64,000 nt of DNA from Nocardioides islandensis (GCF_015352455.1 NZ_JADKPN010000014.1:1-64000), one strand, 5' to 3'. Numbered from the stretch's first letter, positions 1-9,536 are shown. Made by a program: numbers and translations. The notes: generated by a model from the letters alone, not told the origin.

Positions 1-1
1 G

Positions 2-418
2 ATGGTGATGACCACCCTCGAGTCCCTCCGCAGCGGCGCCGGGATCGCGGAGACCTCCACCGGGGACCGGCTCACCGCCGACCAGACCCGACGGCTGGCA
101 TGTCAGGCCGGCATCATCCCCGTCGTCCTGAGCGGGAAGGGCGAGATCCTCGACCTCGGCCGCAGCAAACGGTTGTTCACCGGCCCCCTACGCAAGGCCC
201 TGGCCCTCCGCGACCGCCAGTGCACCGCTGACGGCTGCACCATCCCCGCTGCCTGGTGCGAAGCCCACCACCACAACCAACCCTGGAGTAGGGGCGGGAA
301 GACGAACCTGTCCGACGGCAAGCTCCTCTGCCCCTTCCACCACCACCGCGCCCACGACCCCGCCTGGGCCACCCACCACCACCCCAACGGCAGCACGACG
401 TTCCACCGGCGGACGTGA
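2..418 (+). CDS. HNH endonuclease-like protein of the DUF222 (13E12 repeat) family, 3' end only
   Basis: The gene enters from outside the window, so only the last 138 or so residues are visible. The end carries an HNH-type zinc/nuclease module: C74 and C79, then WCEAHH at 85-90, the GGKTNLSDGKLLC stretch ending at C110, and a final run of histidines at 113-115. Full-length family members are usually 400-500 residues with an N-terminal DUF222 region, which would lie upstream. These genes occur in many copies in Nocardioides and mycobacteria, and their biological role is unclear. I infer a DNA-binding or nicking nuclease but see no partner gene. The TGA stop lies only 3 bases from the convergent hydrolase stop. 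Confidence 0.85.
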   Translation: MVMTTLESLRSGAGIAETSTGDRLTADQTRRLACQAGIIPVVLSGKGEILDLGRSKRLFTGPLRKALALRDRQCTADGCTIPAAWCEAHHHNQPWSRGGKTNLSDGKLLCPFHHHRAHDPAWATHHHPNGSTTFHRRT

Positions 419-421
419 GGG

Positions 422-1210
422 CTAGAGAACGACGCGCTCCCCCAGCCCGTCGCGGTGGTCGGCGAGCATCGTGTGGCGGGCGCGGGTGGCCTCCACCAGG
501 GAGGTGTCGAGGTCGGCGACGGCGACGCCCGGTTCGGCTCCGAGGCGGACGAGGGGACGGCCCTCGGGGTCGTAGATCGCCGAGCCGCCGCTGAACTCGC
601 GCGCGCCACAGGGGCCGGTGAGGCCGGCGAACACGACGTACATGCCGTTCTCGACCGCGCGGGCGGGGTAGTAGAGGTCGCGGCGGTGGTCGGAGCCGGC
701 GAAGTACGCCGAGGAGCTGAGATAGGCGACTGCGCCGTCCTCGGCCGCGGCCCGGGCGTGCTCGGGGAAGCAGCCGTCGTAGCAGATGGACAGGCCGAGC
801 TCGAGGCCGCCGACGCGGATCGAGGCGCCGTGGTCGCCGGCGGTGAAGACCTGCTTCTCGTCGCCGTCGAGGTGCTGCTTGTCGTAGGGCACGTCGACGG
901 CGCCGTCGGGCTGCACCACCAGCGACGAGAGCGTCTTCACGCCCTCGGCCTCCAGCGCGGCCCCCACGACGGCGACCACTCCCGCCGAGCGAACCGCCGA
1001 GACGAGCGGAGCGAGCGGCAGGTCCGCCAACGACGGCAGCGGGGCTGCGAAGACCTCGAGTGCGTAGCCGTTGAGGAACGCCTCCGGCAGCACCACGACC
1101 GAAGCACCTTCCGCGGCCGCGTCGGCGACCAGCGAGGCAGCGGTGGCGACGTTCGCCGGCAGGTCGCCCGCGACGGCGACCCCTTGGGCCGCGGCGACCC
1201 GCAGGATCAC
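422..1210 (-). CDS. Carbon-nitrogen hydrolase (nitrilase superfamily)
   Basis: This 262-residue cytoplasmic amidase-type hydrolase has the three catalytic residues of the superfamily: E43 in LPEAF, K111 in YDKQHL and C143 in SICYDGCFPE. The length matches single-domain family members. The substrate (a C-N bond in a small amide, nitrile or carbamoyl compound) cannot be told from sequence. The GTG start overlaps the stop codon of guaB3 (GTGA), so the two are probably translated from one transcript. The link to purine metabolism is inferred from position only. Confidence 0.85.
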   Translation of the reverse strand: MILRVAAAQGVAVAGDLPANVATAASLVADAAAEGASVVVLPEAFLNGYALEVFAAPLPSLADLPLAPLVSAVRSAGVVAVVGAALEAEGVKTLSSLVVQPDGAVDVPYDKQHLDGDEKQVFTAGDHGASIRVGGLELGLSICYDGCFPEHARAAAEDGAVAYLSSSAYFAGSDHRRDLYYPARAVENGMYVVFAGLTGPCGAREFSGGSAIYDPEGRPLVRLGAEPGVAVADLDTSLVEATRARHTMLADHRDGLGERVVL

Positions 1211-2313
1211 TGGACGACGACCTCGATCCGCTGGAACTCCTTGAGCTCGGTGTAGCCCGTCGTCGCCATCGACCGCCGCAGCGCTCCGACCAGGTTCATC
1301 GTCCCGTCGGCGACGCGCGAGGGACCGAAGAGGATCTCCTCCATCGTGCCGACCGTGCCGATCTCGACCCGCTCTCCGCGCGGCAGCGAGTGGTGGTGCG
1401 CCTCCGCGCCCCAGTGGAAGCCGTGGCCGGGCGCGTCGGTCGCGCGAGCGAACGGCGAGCCGACCATCACGGCGTCGGCGCCGCAGGCGATGGCCTTGGC
1501 GATGTCGCCGGACTTGCCGATCGAGCCGTCGGCGATCACATGCACGTACCTGCCCCCCGACTCGTCCATGTAGTCGCGTCGGGCCGCGGCCACATCTGCG
1601 ACGGCGGAGGCCATCGGCACGGCGACGCCGAGCACGGTCCGCGTCGTGTGCGCCGCGCCGCCGCCGAACCCGACCAGCACACCGGCGGCGCCGGTGCGCA
1701 TCAGGTGGAGGGCGGCCTGGTACGTCGCGCAGCCGCCGACGATCACCGGCACGTCGAGCTCGTAGATGAACTCCTTGAGGTTCAGCGGCTCCGCCTGCGA
1801 GGAGACGTGCTCAGCCGACACCGTGGTGCCCCGGATGACGAACATGTCGACGCCCGCGTCGACCACGGTCTTGGCGAACTGCTTGGTGCGCTGGGGCGAC
1901 AGCGACCCGGCCACGGTGACACCGGACTCGCGGATCTGGTGGAGCCGGCGGGTGATCAGCTCGGGCTTGATCTCCTCGGCGTAGATCTCCTGCAGGCGAT
2001 GGGTCGCCTGCACGCCCTGGAGACCGGCCACCTCGGCGAGCAGCGGCTCCGGCTCCTCGTACCTGGTCCAGAGACCTTCGAGATTCAGCACGCCGAGCCC
2101 GCCGTACTGGCCGAACGCGATCGCGGTGTCCGGCGACATCACCGAGTCCATCGGCGCCGCCAGGATCGGCAGCTCGAAGCGGTACGCGTCGATCTGCCAG
2201 GCGACGCTGACCTCTTCCGGGTCGCGCGTGCGCCGCGAGGGCACGATCGCGATGTCGTCGAAGGAGTAGGCCCGACGCGCCCGCTTGGCCTTGCCGATGT
2301 CGATCTCGGTCAC
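1207..2313 (-). CDS. guaB3: GuaB3 family IMP dehydrogenase-related protein
   Basis: This 368-residue TIM-barrel protein is shorter than GuaB because it lacks the CBS domains. The barrel motifs are clear: LAAPMDSVMSP near residue 52, VHVIADGSIGKSGD and GADAVMVGSP for phosphate binding. The loop that in IMP dehydrogenase carries the catalytic Cys (GPGSICTTR) reads GGGAAHTTR here, so Cys is replaced by His. I recall this as usual for the actinobacterial GuaB3 subgroup. The C-terminal ALRRSMATTGYTELKEFQ is also characteristic. It starts at GTG and is divergent from the DUF2252 gene, with the nitrilase gene overlapping downstream. The exact reaction of this subgroup is unsettled. Confidence 0.9.
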   Translation of the reverse strand: MTEIDIGKAKRARRAYSFDDIAIVPSRRTRDPEEVSVAWQIDAYRFELPILAAPMDSVMSPDTAIAFGQYGGLGVLNLEGLWTRYEEPEPLLAEVAGLQGVQATHRLQEIYAEEIKPELITRRLHQIRESGVTVAGSLSPQRTKQFAKTVVDAGVDMFVIRGTTVSAEHVSSQAEPLNLKEFIYELDVPVIVGGCATYQAALHLMRTGAAGVLVGFGGGAAHTTRTVLGVAVPMASAVADVAAARRDYMDESGGRYVHVIADGSIGKSGDIAKAIACGADAVMVGSPFARATDAPGHGFHWGAEAHHHSLPRGERVEIGTVGTMEEILFGPSRVADGTMNLVGALRRSMATTGYTELKEFQRIEVVVQ

Positions 2314-2412
2314 GGCGGCAGCCTATCGACGCCGGCCGCCGGACCGATGATCGTCGGTCCCGCTCGAAGCACACCAACCGGTGGTCGCCCGACTCCCCCT
2401 AAGGTCGACCGC

Positions 2413-3735
2413 ATGCCGCCCAGCAACGCGAAGCGACAGGAGCTCATCGTCTCCACGCTCATCGAGGCCTTCGAACCGCTGATGAAGCAGGACCCGGACG
2501 GGTTCCGCACGAAGTTCCGCAAGATGGCCGCCGACCCGTTCGCCTTCTACCGCGGGAGCGCGTGCCTCTTCTACGCCGACATGGCGCGCCGCAAGGAGCA
2601 CCAGGCCGACGAGCGCACCAGCCGCGTGTGGATCCACGGCGACCTGCACGCGGAGAACTTCGGCACGTACATGAACTCCGAGGGCATCCTCGTCTTCGAC
2701 GTCAACGACTTCGACGAGGCCTACCTCGGCCACTTCACCTGGGACCTGCGCCGCTTCCTCGCGAGCCTGGCGCTGCTCGGCTGGCAGAAGGCGCTGCCCG
2801 AGGAGGACGTGCGGCGGATGTCGCGCACGTACCTCGCGGCGTACGTCGACCAGGTACGGCACTACGTGGAGGTCGAGGAGGACGAGGCGTTCGCGCTGCG
2901 CCTCGACAACACCGACGGCGCGATCCAGCAGGTGCTCGTCGCCGCGCGGAGGTGCAGCCGGGTCGAGATGCTCGACGACGTCACCGAGGTGGTCGACCAG
3001 GAACGGCGCTTCGCCCGCGGCCCGGGCGTCCGCGAGCTCAGCAAGACCGAGCGCGGCAAGGTCGAGCGCGCGTTCAAGCGGTACCTGACCACGCTGTCGG
3101 ACTCCAAACGCCAGCAGCAGGCGGTGTTCTACGACATCAAGGACATCGTCGGGCGGGCCGGGTTCGGCATCGGCTCGGCGGGCCTGCCGGCGTACAACGT
3201 CCTCATCGAGGGCTTCAACCAGGCCCTGGAGAACGACGTCGTGCTGTCCATGAAGCAGGGCAACGTGCCCGCGGTCAGCCGGTTCGTCGAGGTCGACAGG
3301 GCCGAGGAGTTCTTCGAGAACCAGGGCCACCGCACCGTGGTGAGCCAGCGCGAGCTCCAGGTGCACACCGACCCGTTCCTCGGCTGGACCACCGTCGACA
3401 AGGTCGGGTACGTCGTCGCCGAGGTGTCGCCGTACGAAGCGGACCTCGACTGGTCCGAGCTCACCGAGCCCGAGGACATCGAGCCGGTCGTCGAGTGGCT
3501 CGGCCGCGCGACCGCCAAGGTCCACTGCGTCAGCGACGAGGACAGTGAGGAGGACCTGGTGGACTTCCAGACCGAGGAGGCCATCATCGAGGCGATCGAG
3601 GAGGACCTCGACGGCTTCGTCGAGGAGCTGGTGCAGTTCGGGATCGACTACGCCGCCAAGACCCGCAGGGACCACGCGCTGTTCGTCGAGGCCTTCCGCG
3701 AGGGGAAGTTCGATCTGGTGAAGGCGGTCTCCTAG
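2413..3735 (+). CDS. DUF2252 protein with a phosphotransferase-like fold
   Basis: The protein has 440 residues. The open frame runs on upstream, but family similarity begins at ATG 2413 (MPPSNAKRQELI), which lies just after the intergenic gap from guaB3. The segment VWIHGDLHAENFGTY followed by ILVFDVNDFDEA resembles the catalytic H-G-D-x-H-x-x-N and downstream metal-binding Asp of aminoglycoside-phosphotransferase-like kinases. The function of DUF2252 is not established, so a small-molecule kinase is inference. The stop codon overlaps the convergent YjbQ-like gene by a few bases. Confidence 0.85.
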   Translation: MPPSNAKRQELIVSTLIEAFEPLMKQDPDGFRTKFRKMAADPFAFYRGSACLFYADMARRKEHQADERTSRVWIHGDLHAENFGTYMNSEGILVFDVNDFDEAYLGHFTWDLRRFLASLALLGWQKALPEEDVRRMSRTYLAAYVDQVRHYVEVEEDEAFALRLDNTDGAIQQVLVAARRCSRVEMLDDVTEVVDQERRFARGPGVRELSKTERGKVERAFKRYLTTLSDSKRQQQAVFYDIKDIVGRAGFGIGSAGLPAYNVLIEGFNQALENDVVLSMKQGNVPAVSRFVEVDRAEEFFENQGHRTVVSQRELQVHTDPFLGWTTVDKVGYVVAEVSPYEADLDWSELTEPEDIEPVVEWLGRATAKVHCVSDEDSEEDLVDFQTEEAIIEAIEEDLDGFVEELVQFGIDYAAKTRRDHALFVEAFREGKFDLVKAVS

Positions 3736-4136
3736 CCGCCGAGGAACGACAGCCGGACCTCGCGGTCGGGGTTGTCGACGTTCAGGTCGACCAGGCAGAT
3801 GCTCTGCCAGGTGCCGAGGGCCAGCCGGCCGCCGAGGACGGGGACGCTGGCGTACGGCGGCACGAGGGCCGGCATGACGTGCGAGCGGCCGTGCCCGGGT
3901 GAGCCGTGCCGGTGTCGCCACCGGTCGTCGGCCGGGAGCAGGTCGGCCAGGGCGGCCAGGAGGTCGTCGTCGGAACCTGCGCCCGTCTCGAGGATCGCGA
4001 TGCCGGCAGTCGCATGCGGCACGAAGACGTGCAGAAGTCCGTCGCCCCGGCCGTCCACGAAGGCCGCGCACTCGCGGGTGAGGTCGTGGACCTCCTCACG
4101 GTCCCCGGTGCGCACGCTGATCGTGCGGGAGTCCAT
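3732..4136 (-). CDS. YjbQ (UPF0047) family protein, secondary thiamine-phosphate synthase-type
   Basis: This 134-residue protein carries the UPF0047 signature: LLHVFVPHATAGIAILE with its conserved His, HGSPGHGRSHVMPALV, and GTWQSICLVDLN near the end. Some homologues have weak thiamine-phosphate synthase activity in vitro, but the physiological role is not known. The ATG at 4136 overlaps the stop codon of the PAP2 phosphatase by one base (TGATG), which indicates translational coupling. The 3' end overlaps the convergent DUF2252 stop. Confidence 0.85.
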   Translation of the reverse strand: MDSRTISVRTGDREEVHDLTRECAAFVDGRGDGLLHVFVPHATAGIAILETGAGSDDDLLAALADLLPADDRWRHRHGSPGHGRSHVMPALVPPYASVPVLGGRLALGTWQSICLVDLNVDNPDREVRLSFLGG

Positions 4137-4879
4137 CAGGCCATCTTGTCGGCGTGCGGCGCCACGATCGACTCGGCGGCCTCCTCGGCGTCGGTCGCGG
4201 TCGGCCGTCGGTGGCTGAGCGGGTCGAACACCACCAGAGCCACGAGCACCACCGCGACGCCGAGGAACGAGCCGGCGACGACGTCGGACGGGAAGTGCCG
4301 GCCGAGGAACACACGGTCCAGGCACACCACCAGCCACATGACGACCGCGAGGCAGGTGAGCGTCGTGCGCAGCACGCCGTGCCGCACCATTCCCCACACC
4401 AGCAGGATGATGACGCCGGCCAGGGCCGCGGACGACGACGCGTGGCCGGAGGGGAAGGACTTGCTCGTCAGCGAGTCCACGGAGTCCTGCCACTGGGGGC
4501 GCGACCGGCCGAGCATCAGCTTGACGGCGGTCGTCAGCAGCGAGGTGGACACCATGACGACGACCACGAACGCCGCGGCGCGCCACCGTCGTCGGGCGAG
4601 CATCACGAGCACGATCAGGGTGGTCCAGATCGCCATGCCCAGCGTCGCGAAGGCGACCTCGATCACGCGGAGCACCGCCAGCACAGCGGCGTGCCCGTGG
4701 GCCCACTGTTCCGCGCGCAGGCCCAGGTGGTCGAAGGAGTCGAGGGGCGAGCGGTCCTGCGTCACGATGGCGCCGAACGCCAGGACGACCAGGGCGCAGC
4801 CCGCCGCGCAGGCCAGCCAGACCCTGGTGCGGGACCGGGCGATCCACGGGGCGGTGTCGGAGGGCGACATGCCCTCCAC
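4136..4879 (-). CDS. PAP2-family membrane phosphatase
   Basis: This 247-residue integral membrane protein has about six hydrophobic segments and the three phosphatidic-acid-phosphatase-2 motifs in order: KLMLGRSRPQW, SFPSGHASSSAA and the shorter HFPSDVVAGSFLG. This class removes phosphate from lipid or polyprenyl pyrophosphates on the outer face of the membrane. An undecaprenyl-pyrophosphate or phosphatidyl-phosphate substrate is plausible but not shown. GTG at 4879 or ATG at 4870 could be the start. A GGAGGG stretch lies between them and fits neither perfectly. Confidence 0.88.
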   Translation of the reverse strand: MEGMSPSDTAPWIARSRTRVWLACAAGCALVVLAFGAIVTQDRSPLDSFDHLGLRAEQWAHGHAAVLAVLRVIEVAFATLGMAIWTTLIVLVMLARRRWRAAAFVVVVMVSTSLLTTAVKLMLGRSRPQWQDSVDSLTSKSFPSGHASSSAALAGVIILLVWGMVRHGVLRTTLTCLAVVMWLVVCLDRVFLGRHFPSDVVAGSFLGVAVVLVALVVFDPLSHRRPTATDAEEAAESIVAPHADKMA

Positions 4880-4932
4880 CCTGACCGGGTGGGTGAGGCG
4901 CCGACCACCCCCTCAGGGGCGGTCTTGCGACC

Positions 4933-6453
4933 TCAGCGACCGGAGTAGTTGGGCGCCTCGACCGTCATCTGCACGTCGTGCGGGTGGGACTCGGCCAGCG
5001 ACGCCTGGGTGATGCGCACGAACTTCCCCTTCTCCTGGAGCTCGGGGATGGTGCGCGCACCGACGTAGAACATCGACTGGTTGAGCCCGCCGATGAGCTG
5101 GTGGGCGACCGCGGAGAGCGGACCGCGGTAGGCGACCTGGCCCTCGATGCCCTCGGGGACGATCTTGTCGTCGCTGGTGACCTCGGCCTGGAAGTAGCGG
5201 TCCTTGGAGTAGGACTTCTTGCCGCGGCTCGACATCGCGCCGAGCGACCCCATCCCGCGGAACGCCTTGAACTGCTTGCCGTTGACGAAGATCAGCTCGC
5301 CGGGAGCCTCCTCGCAACCGGCCAGCAAGGACCCCACCATCACCGAGTCGGCCCCGGCGACGACGGCCTTGGCGATGTCGCCGGAGTACTTGAGGCCGCC
5401 GTCGGCGATGACCGGCACACCGGCCGGCCGGCACGCCAGCGAGGCCTCGTGGACCGCGGAGATCTGGGGCACGCCGACGCCGGTGACGACGCGCGTGGTG
5501 CAGATGGCGCCGGGCCCGACGCCGACCTTGACGGCGTCGGCGCCCGCGTCCACGAACGCCTGCGCACCGTCGCGAGTGGCGACGTTGCCGCCGATCACCT
5601 GCACGTGCCTGGTCGCCGGGTCGGACTTCAGCCGCTGGACCATGTCGAGCAGCATCCGGACGTGGCCGTGGGCGGTGTCGGCCACGAGCACGTCGACGCC
5701 CGCCTCGATCAAGGTGGTGGCGCGCTGCCAGGCGTCGCCGAAGTAGCCGATGGCCGCGCCGACGAGCAGGCGTCCGTGGGCGTCGTACGACGCATCGGGG
5801 AACTGCTCGCCCTTCACGAAGTCCTTCACGGTGATGAGCCCGCCGAGGTGGCCCTGCTCGTCGACCAGCGGCAGCCGCTCGCGCTTGTGCTGGCGCAGCA
5901 GCCGGGTGGCCTCGTCGCGACCGATGCCGACCTGGCCGGTGATGAGCGGCATCGACGTCATCACCTCGTCGACCTTGGTGGTCGCCCACTCCGCGACCGG
6001 GGTGAAGCGCAGGTCGCGGTTGGTGATGATGCCGAGGAGCCGGTTCTGGGTGTCGACGACCGGGAGGCCGGACACGCGGTACTCGCCGCAGATGCGGTCC
6101 AGGTCCTCGAGCGTCTGGTCGGGGCCGATGGTCACCGGGTTGGAGATGATGCCGGTCTGGGTCCGCTTGACGAGGTCCACCTGGTAGGCCTGGTCCTCGA
6201 CCGAGAGGTTGCGGTGCAGCACGCCGATCCCGCCCTCGCGGGCCATCGCGATGGCCATCCGGCTCTCGGTGACGGTGTCCATCGCGGCGCTGACCACCGG
6301 CGACTTGATGGTGATCTCCCGGGTCAGCCGGGTGCTGGTGTCGATGTCGCTCGGCGCGAGGTCGGAGAAGCCCGGGAGCAGCAGGACGTCGTCGTAGGTG
6401 AGGCCGAGGCTGGCGAACTTCTCGGGTACATCGGGTGACTCTGCTGGGGTCAT
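4933..6453 (-). CDS. guaB: Inosine-5'-monophosphate dehydrogenase
   Basis: GuaB oxidises IMP to XMP with NAD+, the committed step to GMP. The 506-residue length is typical. It shows the N-terminal LTYDDVLLLPG, two tandem CBS domains at about residues 95-215, the catalytic loop VGPGAICTTR with its Cys, the phosphate-binding IADGGLKYSGD, and the GSLGAMSSRGKKSY flap region. ATG at 6453 (MTPAESPDVPEKF) is chosen because similarity begins there; the frame stays open for 29 more codons without a better start. It lies close to guaB3, as in other actinobacteria. Confidence 0.97.
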   Translation of the reverse strand: MTPAESPDVPEKFASLGLTYDDVLLLPGFSDLAPSDIDTSTRLTREITIKSPVVSAAMDTVTESRMAIAMAREGGIGVLHRNLSVEDQAYQVDLVKRTQTGIISNPVTIGPDQTLEDLDRICGEYRVSGLPVVDTQNRLLGIITNRDLRFTPVAEWATTKVDEVMTSMPLITGQVGIGRDEATRLLRQHKRERLPLVDEQGHLGGLITVKDFVKGEQFPDASYDAHGRLLVGAAIGYFGDAWQRATTLIEAGVDVLVADTAHGHVRMLLDMVQRLKSDPATRHVQVIGGNVATRDGAQAFVDAGADAVKVGVGPGAICTTRVVTGVGVPQISAVHEASLACRPAGVPVIADGGLKYSGDIAKAVVAGADSVMVGSLLAGCEEAPGELIFVNGKQFKAFRGMGSLGAMSSRGKKSYSKDRYFQAEVTSDDKIVPEGIEGQVAYRGPLSAVAHQLIGGLNQSMFYVGARTIPELQEKGKFVRITQASLAESHPHDVQMTVEAPNYSGR

Positions 6454-6540
6454 GTGGCGGTGGCAGACCTTTCGCGCGGCGGTGACGCCCAGTCTACGGG
6501 CCGTTCGGCCACGTCCCGCGTCGGCGGTACGGTCCCGCAC

Positions 6541-7098
6541 ATGGGCTTCTGGGCCACGGCCATGGACGGCATCGTCGGCAGCACGCTCGGAGGCGCCGTC
6601 ACCGCCGGAGCGGTCTACGCCACGATCAGGTTCGAGCGGCGGTCACGCGCGGAGGCGATCGAGTCCGAGCGCCGGGCCCGCGTCGAGGCCCTGGAGTTCG
6701 AGCGCCGGGCACGCGTCAAGACCGCCACCACCCTGGCGGTCACCGACCTGCACCGGGACGCCTGGGACCTCCTGACCGCCATCGACGCCGACCCGGGCAA
6801 CTACAGCCCGAACCAGGCGGTCGGCACCACCTACAGCGTGGTGCTGGCGCACGCCATCGACGCGTGGCCCCACTTCGCGAACCGCATCCGCTCGAACATC
6901 GCGGCCATGTACACGCTCAACGGCGTCGTCGCGCGCTCGACCAGCAGCACCGAACGGACCGACGCGCTCCAGCGGATGCGTCGGGTGGTCGCCGACATCG
7001 CCGAGCTGTGTCGCGCCTGGCTGGAACAGCCCGACGAGTTCGAGGCGCGGTTGGAGGCCGAGCCGGGCCTCCTCCAGGCGTCCGCGGACGACACCTGA
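6541..7098 (+). CDS. Hypothetical membrane-anchored protein
   Basis: I do not recognise this 185-residue protein. An N-terminal hydrophobic segment at about residues 8-26 (GIVGSTLGGAVTAGAVYATI) is followed by a charged, Arg/Glu-rich heptad-like stretch containing two near-identical repeats (EFERRARVKT and ESERRARVEAL). A helical domain without known motifs follows. The pattern suggests one membrane anchor plus a coiled coil. ATG 6541 is chosen over upstream in-frame codons because it immediately precedes the hydrophobic segment. It is divergent from guaB. Confidence 0.6.
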   Translation: MGFWATAMDGIVGSTLGGAVTAGAVYATIRFERRSRAEAIESERRARVEALEFERRARVKTATTLAVTDLHRDAWDLLTAIDADPGNYSPNQAVGTTYSVVLAHAIDAWPHFANRIRSNIAAMYTLNGVVARSTSSTERTDALQRMRRVVADIAELCRAWLEQPDEFEARLEAEPGLLQASADDT

Positions 7099-7104
7099 CG
7101 CCCT

Positions 7105-7974
7105 TCAGCGGTGGAGCGCCGCCAGCGGGATGCGGACCGTCAGCCGGTCGCCGGACATCTTGATCCGCCCGCGCAGGCCCGCCGCGAGCACCATCGGCAG
7201 CACGGCCTGGTTGTCGGCGCGCGTCGTGAGCACCAGCTCGCCGGCGCCGTGGGCGGCGGCCAGTCGCACCGTCTCCGCGAGCAGCCGGCTGCCGATCCCG
7301 CGCCGCCGCCACGCCGGGTCGACCGTGAGGGTGAGCACCCAGACGTCCGGCTCGTCGAGTGCGGGCCGGATCGCGGCGCCGCCCACGCTCGCGCCGTCCA
7401 CCACGGCGTCGACCCGCTCCCCCTCGGCGACCAGCTCGGGCTCGGAGCCGGAGACGGCGGGGACCGGGGGCGGTACGTGCTGGCGGGCGATCACGTCGTC
7501 GACCAGGCCGGCCAGCGCGGCGGCCCGGGCGTGCTCGGTGGCCGTGAACGGCGCCGTACGCCGCACCTGCACCAGCACCGACGCCACGGTCACGTCCAGC
7601 ACGTCCTGGGTCGACTCCCCGGTGGCCGGCTCGGCCTCGGCGTCGAACAGTCGCGCGAGCACGTCCGGGAAGCCGGCCGGCGCGGACAGCACGGCGCGGG
7701 CCGCCTGCACGTACCGCGTCGGCTGGTCGGCCAGCGCCGCCTCGGTGCACGGCGCGCAGCTGACCGCCGTACCTCCCGAGCGTGCGACCAGCGCCGCGAC
7801 GTCGTCGCTCGACCAGCCCGCGGGCGTGTCCAGCACGAGCTCGTCGGTCACCAGGTCGACGCCCGGGAAGATCTGGAAGCCGAGGATGTTCACCTCGCTC
7901 GTCCCGCACTCCGTCGCCAGCGCGGCCAAGGCGCCCGGCCGGTCCGGCAACGTCGCCCGTACTCGCCACAGCAT
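7105..7974 (-). CDS. ACT-domain plus GNAT acetyltransferase fusion
   Basis: The 289 residues hold two domains. Residues 1-70 look like an ACT ligand-binding domain (MLWRVRATLPDRPGALAALA, then ILGFQIFPG), a fold that usually senses amino acids. Residues 180-285 form a GNAT domain with the acetyl-CoA loop WRRRGIGSRLLAE near residue 228. The arrangement suggests an acetyltransferase whose activity responds to a small ligand. Substrate and ligand are unknown. The gene stands alone, convergent with the preceding membrane protein. Confidence 0.75.
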   Translation of the reverse strand: MLWRVRATLPDRPGALAALATECGTSEVNILGFQIFPGVDLVTDELVLDTPAGWSSDDVAALVARSGGTAVSCAPCTEAALADQPTRYVQAARAVLSAPAGFPDVLARLFDAEAEPATGESTQDVLDVTVASVLVQVRRTAPFTATEHARAAALAGLVDDVIARQHVPPPVPAVSGSEPELVAEGERVDAVVDGASVGGAAIRPALDEPDVWVLTLTVDPAWRRRGIGSRLLAETVRLAAAHGAGELVLTTRADNQAVLPMVLAAGLRGRIKMSGDRLTVRIPLAALHR

Positions 7975-8072
7975 GTCCCGATGCTCGCCCGGCGCCGTTT
8001 CCGGTCCAGGGCACGCGTGTTTCGTGCAGGAAAACTCCTTCCGAGCCGTCCGTGCTCACCTAACCTCGGCCC

Positions 8073-9536
8073 ATGCGCCGCGTCGTCCGTGGCCTCGCGC
8101 TGCTCCTGGCCATCTCCCCCCTCGCCGTCCTCGTGCCGGGGCAGTCGGCCGTGCCGGCGGCGACCCCTGCCGACTACGACACCTTCGGCCTGGCGACCGT
8201 GAATGCGGTCGCCGGCGGGGTCGAGCAGCCGCTGACGACGGCCGGGAGCTGGTCCACGGGCAGCGTCGACACCACGGGCTTCACCGAGCAGCTCGGAGAG
8301 ACGCCGGCCACCTGCCCCCCGAACACCACCCGCACGGCCTGGATCCGGGTCAACCCCGGCGTCGACGGGATGCTGCGCGTCGTGGCGAGCGCCTCGTACT
8401 CCGGCGTCGTGGCGCTGGTGCGCGCGAACCAGGCCCCGTACGGCGCCGCGACGCTCGCCGACGTCACCGGGACCGAGGCGTGCACGACGGCCATGAGCAT
8501 CGGTGACTGCGGACCCTCGGCCCCGTGCCAGCACGTCAGCGCGTCCTCCGACTACTACGTCCTGATCGCGACGACGACAGGAAGCGGCGGCCCGACGCAG
8601 GTCAGCGTCCAGTTCGTCCCCGACGACGCCGACAAGGACGGGGTGCCCGACACCCTCGACATGTGCCCGTCGGTCGCGGGGCAGGCGAGCGCCGCCGGGT
8701 GCCCGGACACCGACCAGGACGGCGTCGCGAACGCCGTGGACGACTGCCCGCAGGTACCCGGCGTCACGGCACCCGCGCCGTACGACGGCTGCCCGCCCGG
8801 CCCCACCCCGCCGACGGCGGAGAGCTACGTCCGGGTGTCCTCCCTGACCGGCAACGCCGACACGACCAACGACCTCGCCGTCCGGCTGGCCCTCAGCTGG
8901 CCGGCCGGCGCCCAGCGGGCGTGGATCGCCACCGACGGCGGCGTCGCCGTCTCTCTCCCGGTGGCCGCGGCGGTCGACTGGCAGCTGCCGCCCGTGCCGG
9001 CCCACCAGCCGCAGGCCGTGCGCACCGTGACGGTGACGTACCGAGGTCCGGGCATCGCCGACACGACCCGCACCGACTCGATCGTGCTCGACACCCAGGC
9101 GCCGCGCGTCCCGCTCCAGCGGCTCTACGACAACGGCAAGGGCTGGTTCGTGGTCGTCAACGCCGGCGACCTCGGGACCGGCCCCGCACGGATCCTGCTC
9201 CTCTCACGCCGCGCCACCTCGATGAAGGAGAAGGTCGTCTGCCAGGCGATCCCCTGCGCCTCCTCCACGGCGCAGGTCTTCTTCACCAGGCTGCGGCCGG
9301 GCAACGTTCGCGTCACCGACGCCGCCGGCAACGCCAAGGCGGTCCGGTTGGTCCGTCGCGCCACCTCGTGCTCGCCCGGCGCCGGCGAGTACCCCGTCTT
9401 CGAGGGCCTGAAGGGCGGGTACGACTGCTACTCGGCCGGCGACAGGTGCACGCCGGACGACGGCCACTACTGGAACAAGTCCGGGTACGTGCGGTGCCGC
9501 AAGCTGGCCGGCCGCTTCCGGGTCGTGGAGCGCTAG
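8073..9536 (+). CDS. Secreted protein with thrombospondin type-3-like calcium repeats
   Basis: The 487-residue protein starts with a Sec-type signal peptide (MRRVVRGLALLLAISPLAVLVPG, cleavage near VPAAT). An all-beta domain follows at about 30-180, then acidic repeats with D-x-D-x-D-G loops and paired cysteines (DADKDGVPDTLDMCP, DTDQDGVANAVDDCP at about 188-230), the hallmark of TSP3/OmpA-like calcium-binding repeats. The C-terminal half has a bacterial Ig-like look and a Cys-rich tail. It is a full-length paralogue of the next gene. Function is unknown; a calcium-stabilised surface or secreted protein is likely. Confidence 0.75.
   Translation: MRRVVRGLALLLAISPLAVLVPGQSAVPAATPADYDTFGLATVNAVAGGVEQPLTTAGSWSTGSVDTTGFTEQLGETPATCPPNTTRTAWIRVNPGVDGMLRVVASASYSGVVALVRANQAPYGAATLADVTGTEACTTAMSIGDCGPSAPCQHVSASSDYYVLIATTTGSGGPTQVSVQFVPDDADKDGVPDTLDMCPSVAGQASAAGCPDTDQDGVANAVDDCPQVPGVTAPAPYDGCPPGPTPPTAESYVRVSSLTGNADTTNDLAVRLALSWPAGAQRAWIATDGGVAVSLPVAAAVDWQLPPVPAHQPQAVRTVTVTYRGPGIADTTRTDSIVLDTQAPRVPLQRLYDNGKGWFVVVNAGDLGTGPARILLLSRRATSMKEKVVCQAIPCASSTAQVFFTRLRPGNVRVTDAAGNAKAVRLVRRATSCSPGAGEYPVFEGLKGGYDCYSAGDRCTPDDGHYWNKSGYVRCRKLAGRFRVVER

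Noticed and set aside
1390..2412. Upstream extension of the DUF2252 frame by about 340 codons
   Set aside because: The extension is antisense to guaB3 and has no family similarity; homology begins at ATG 2413.
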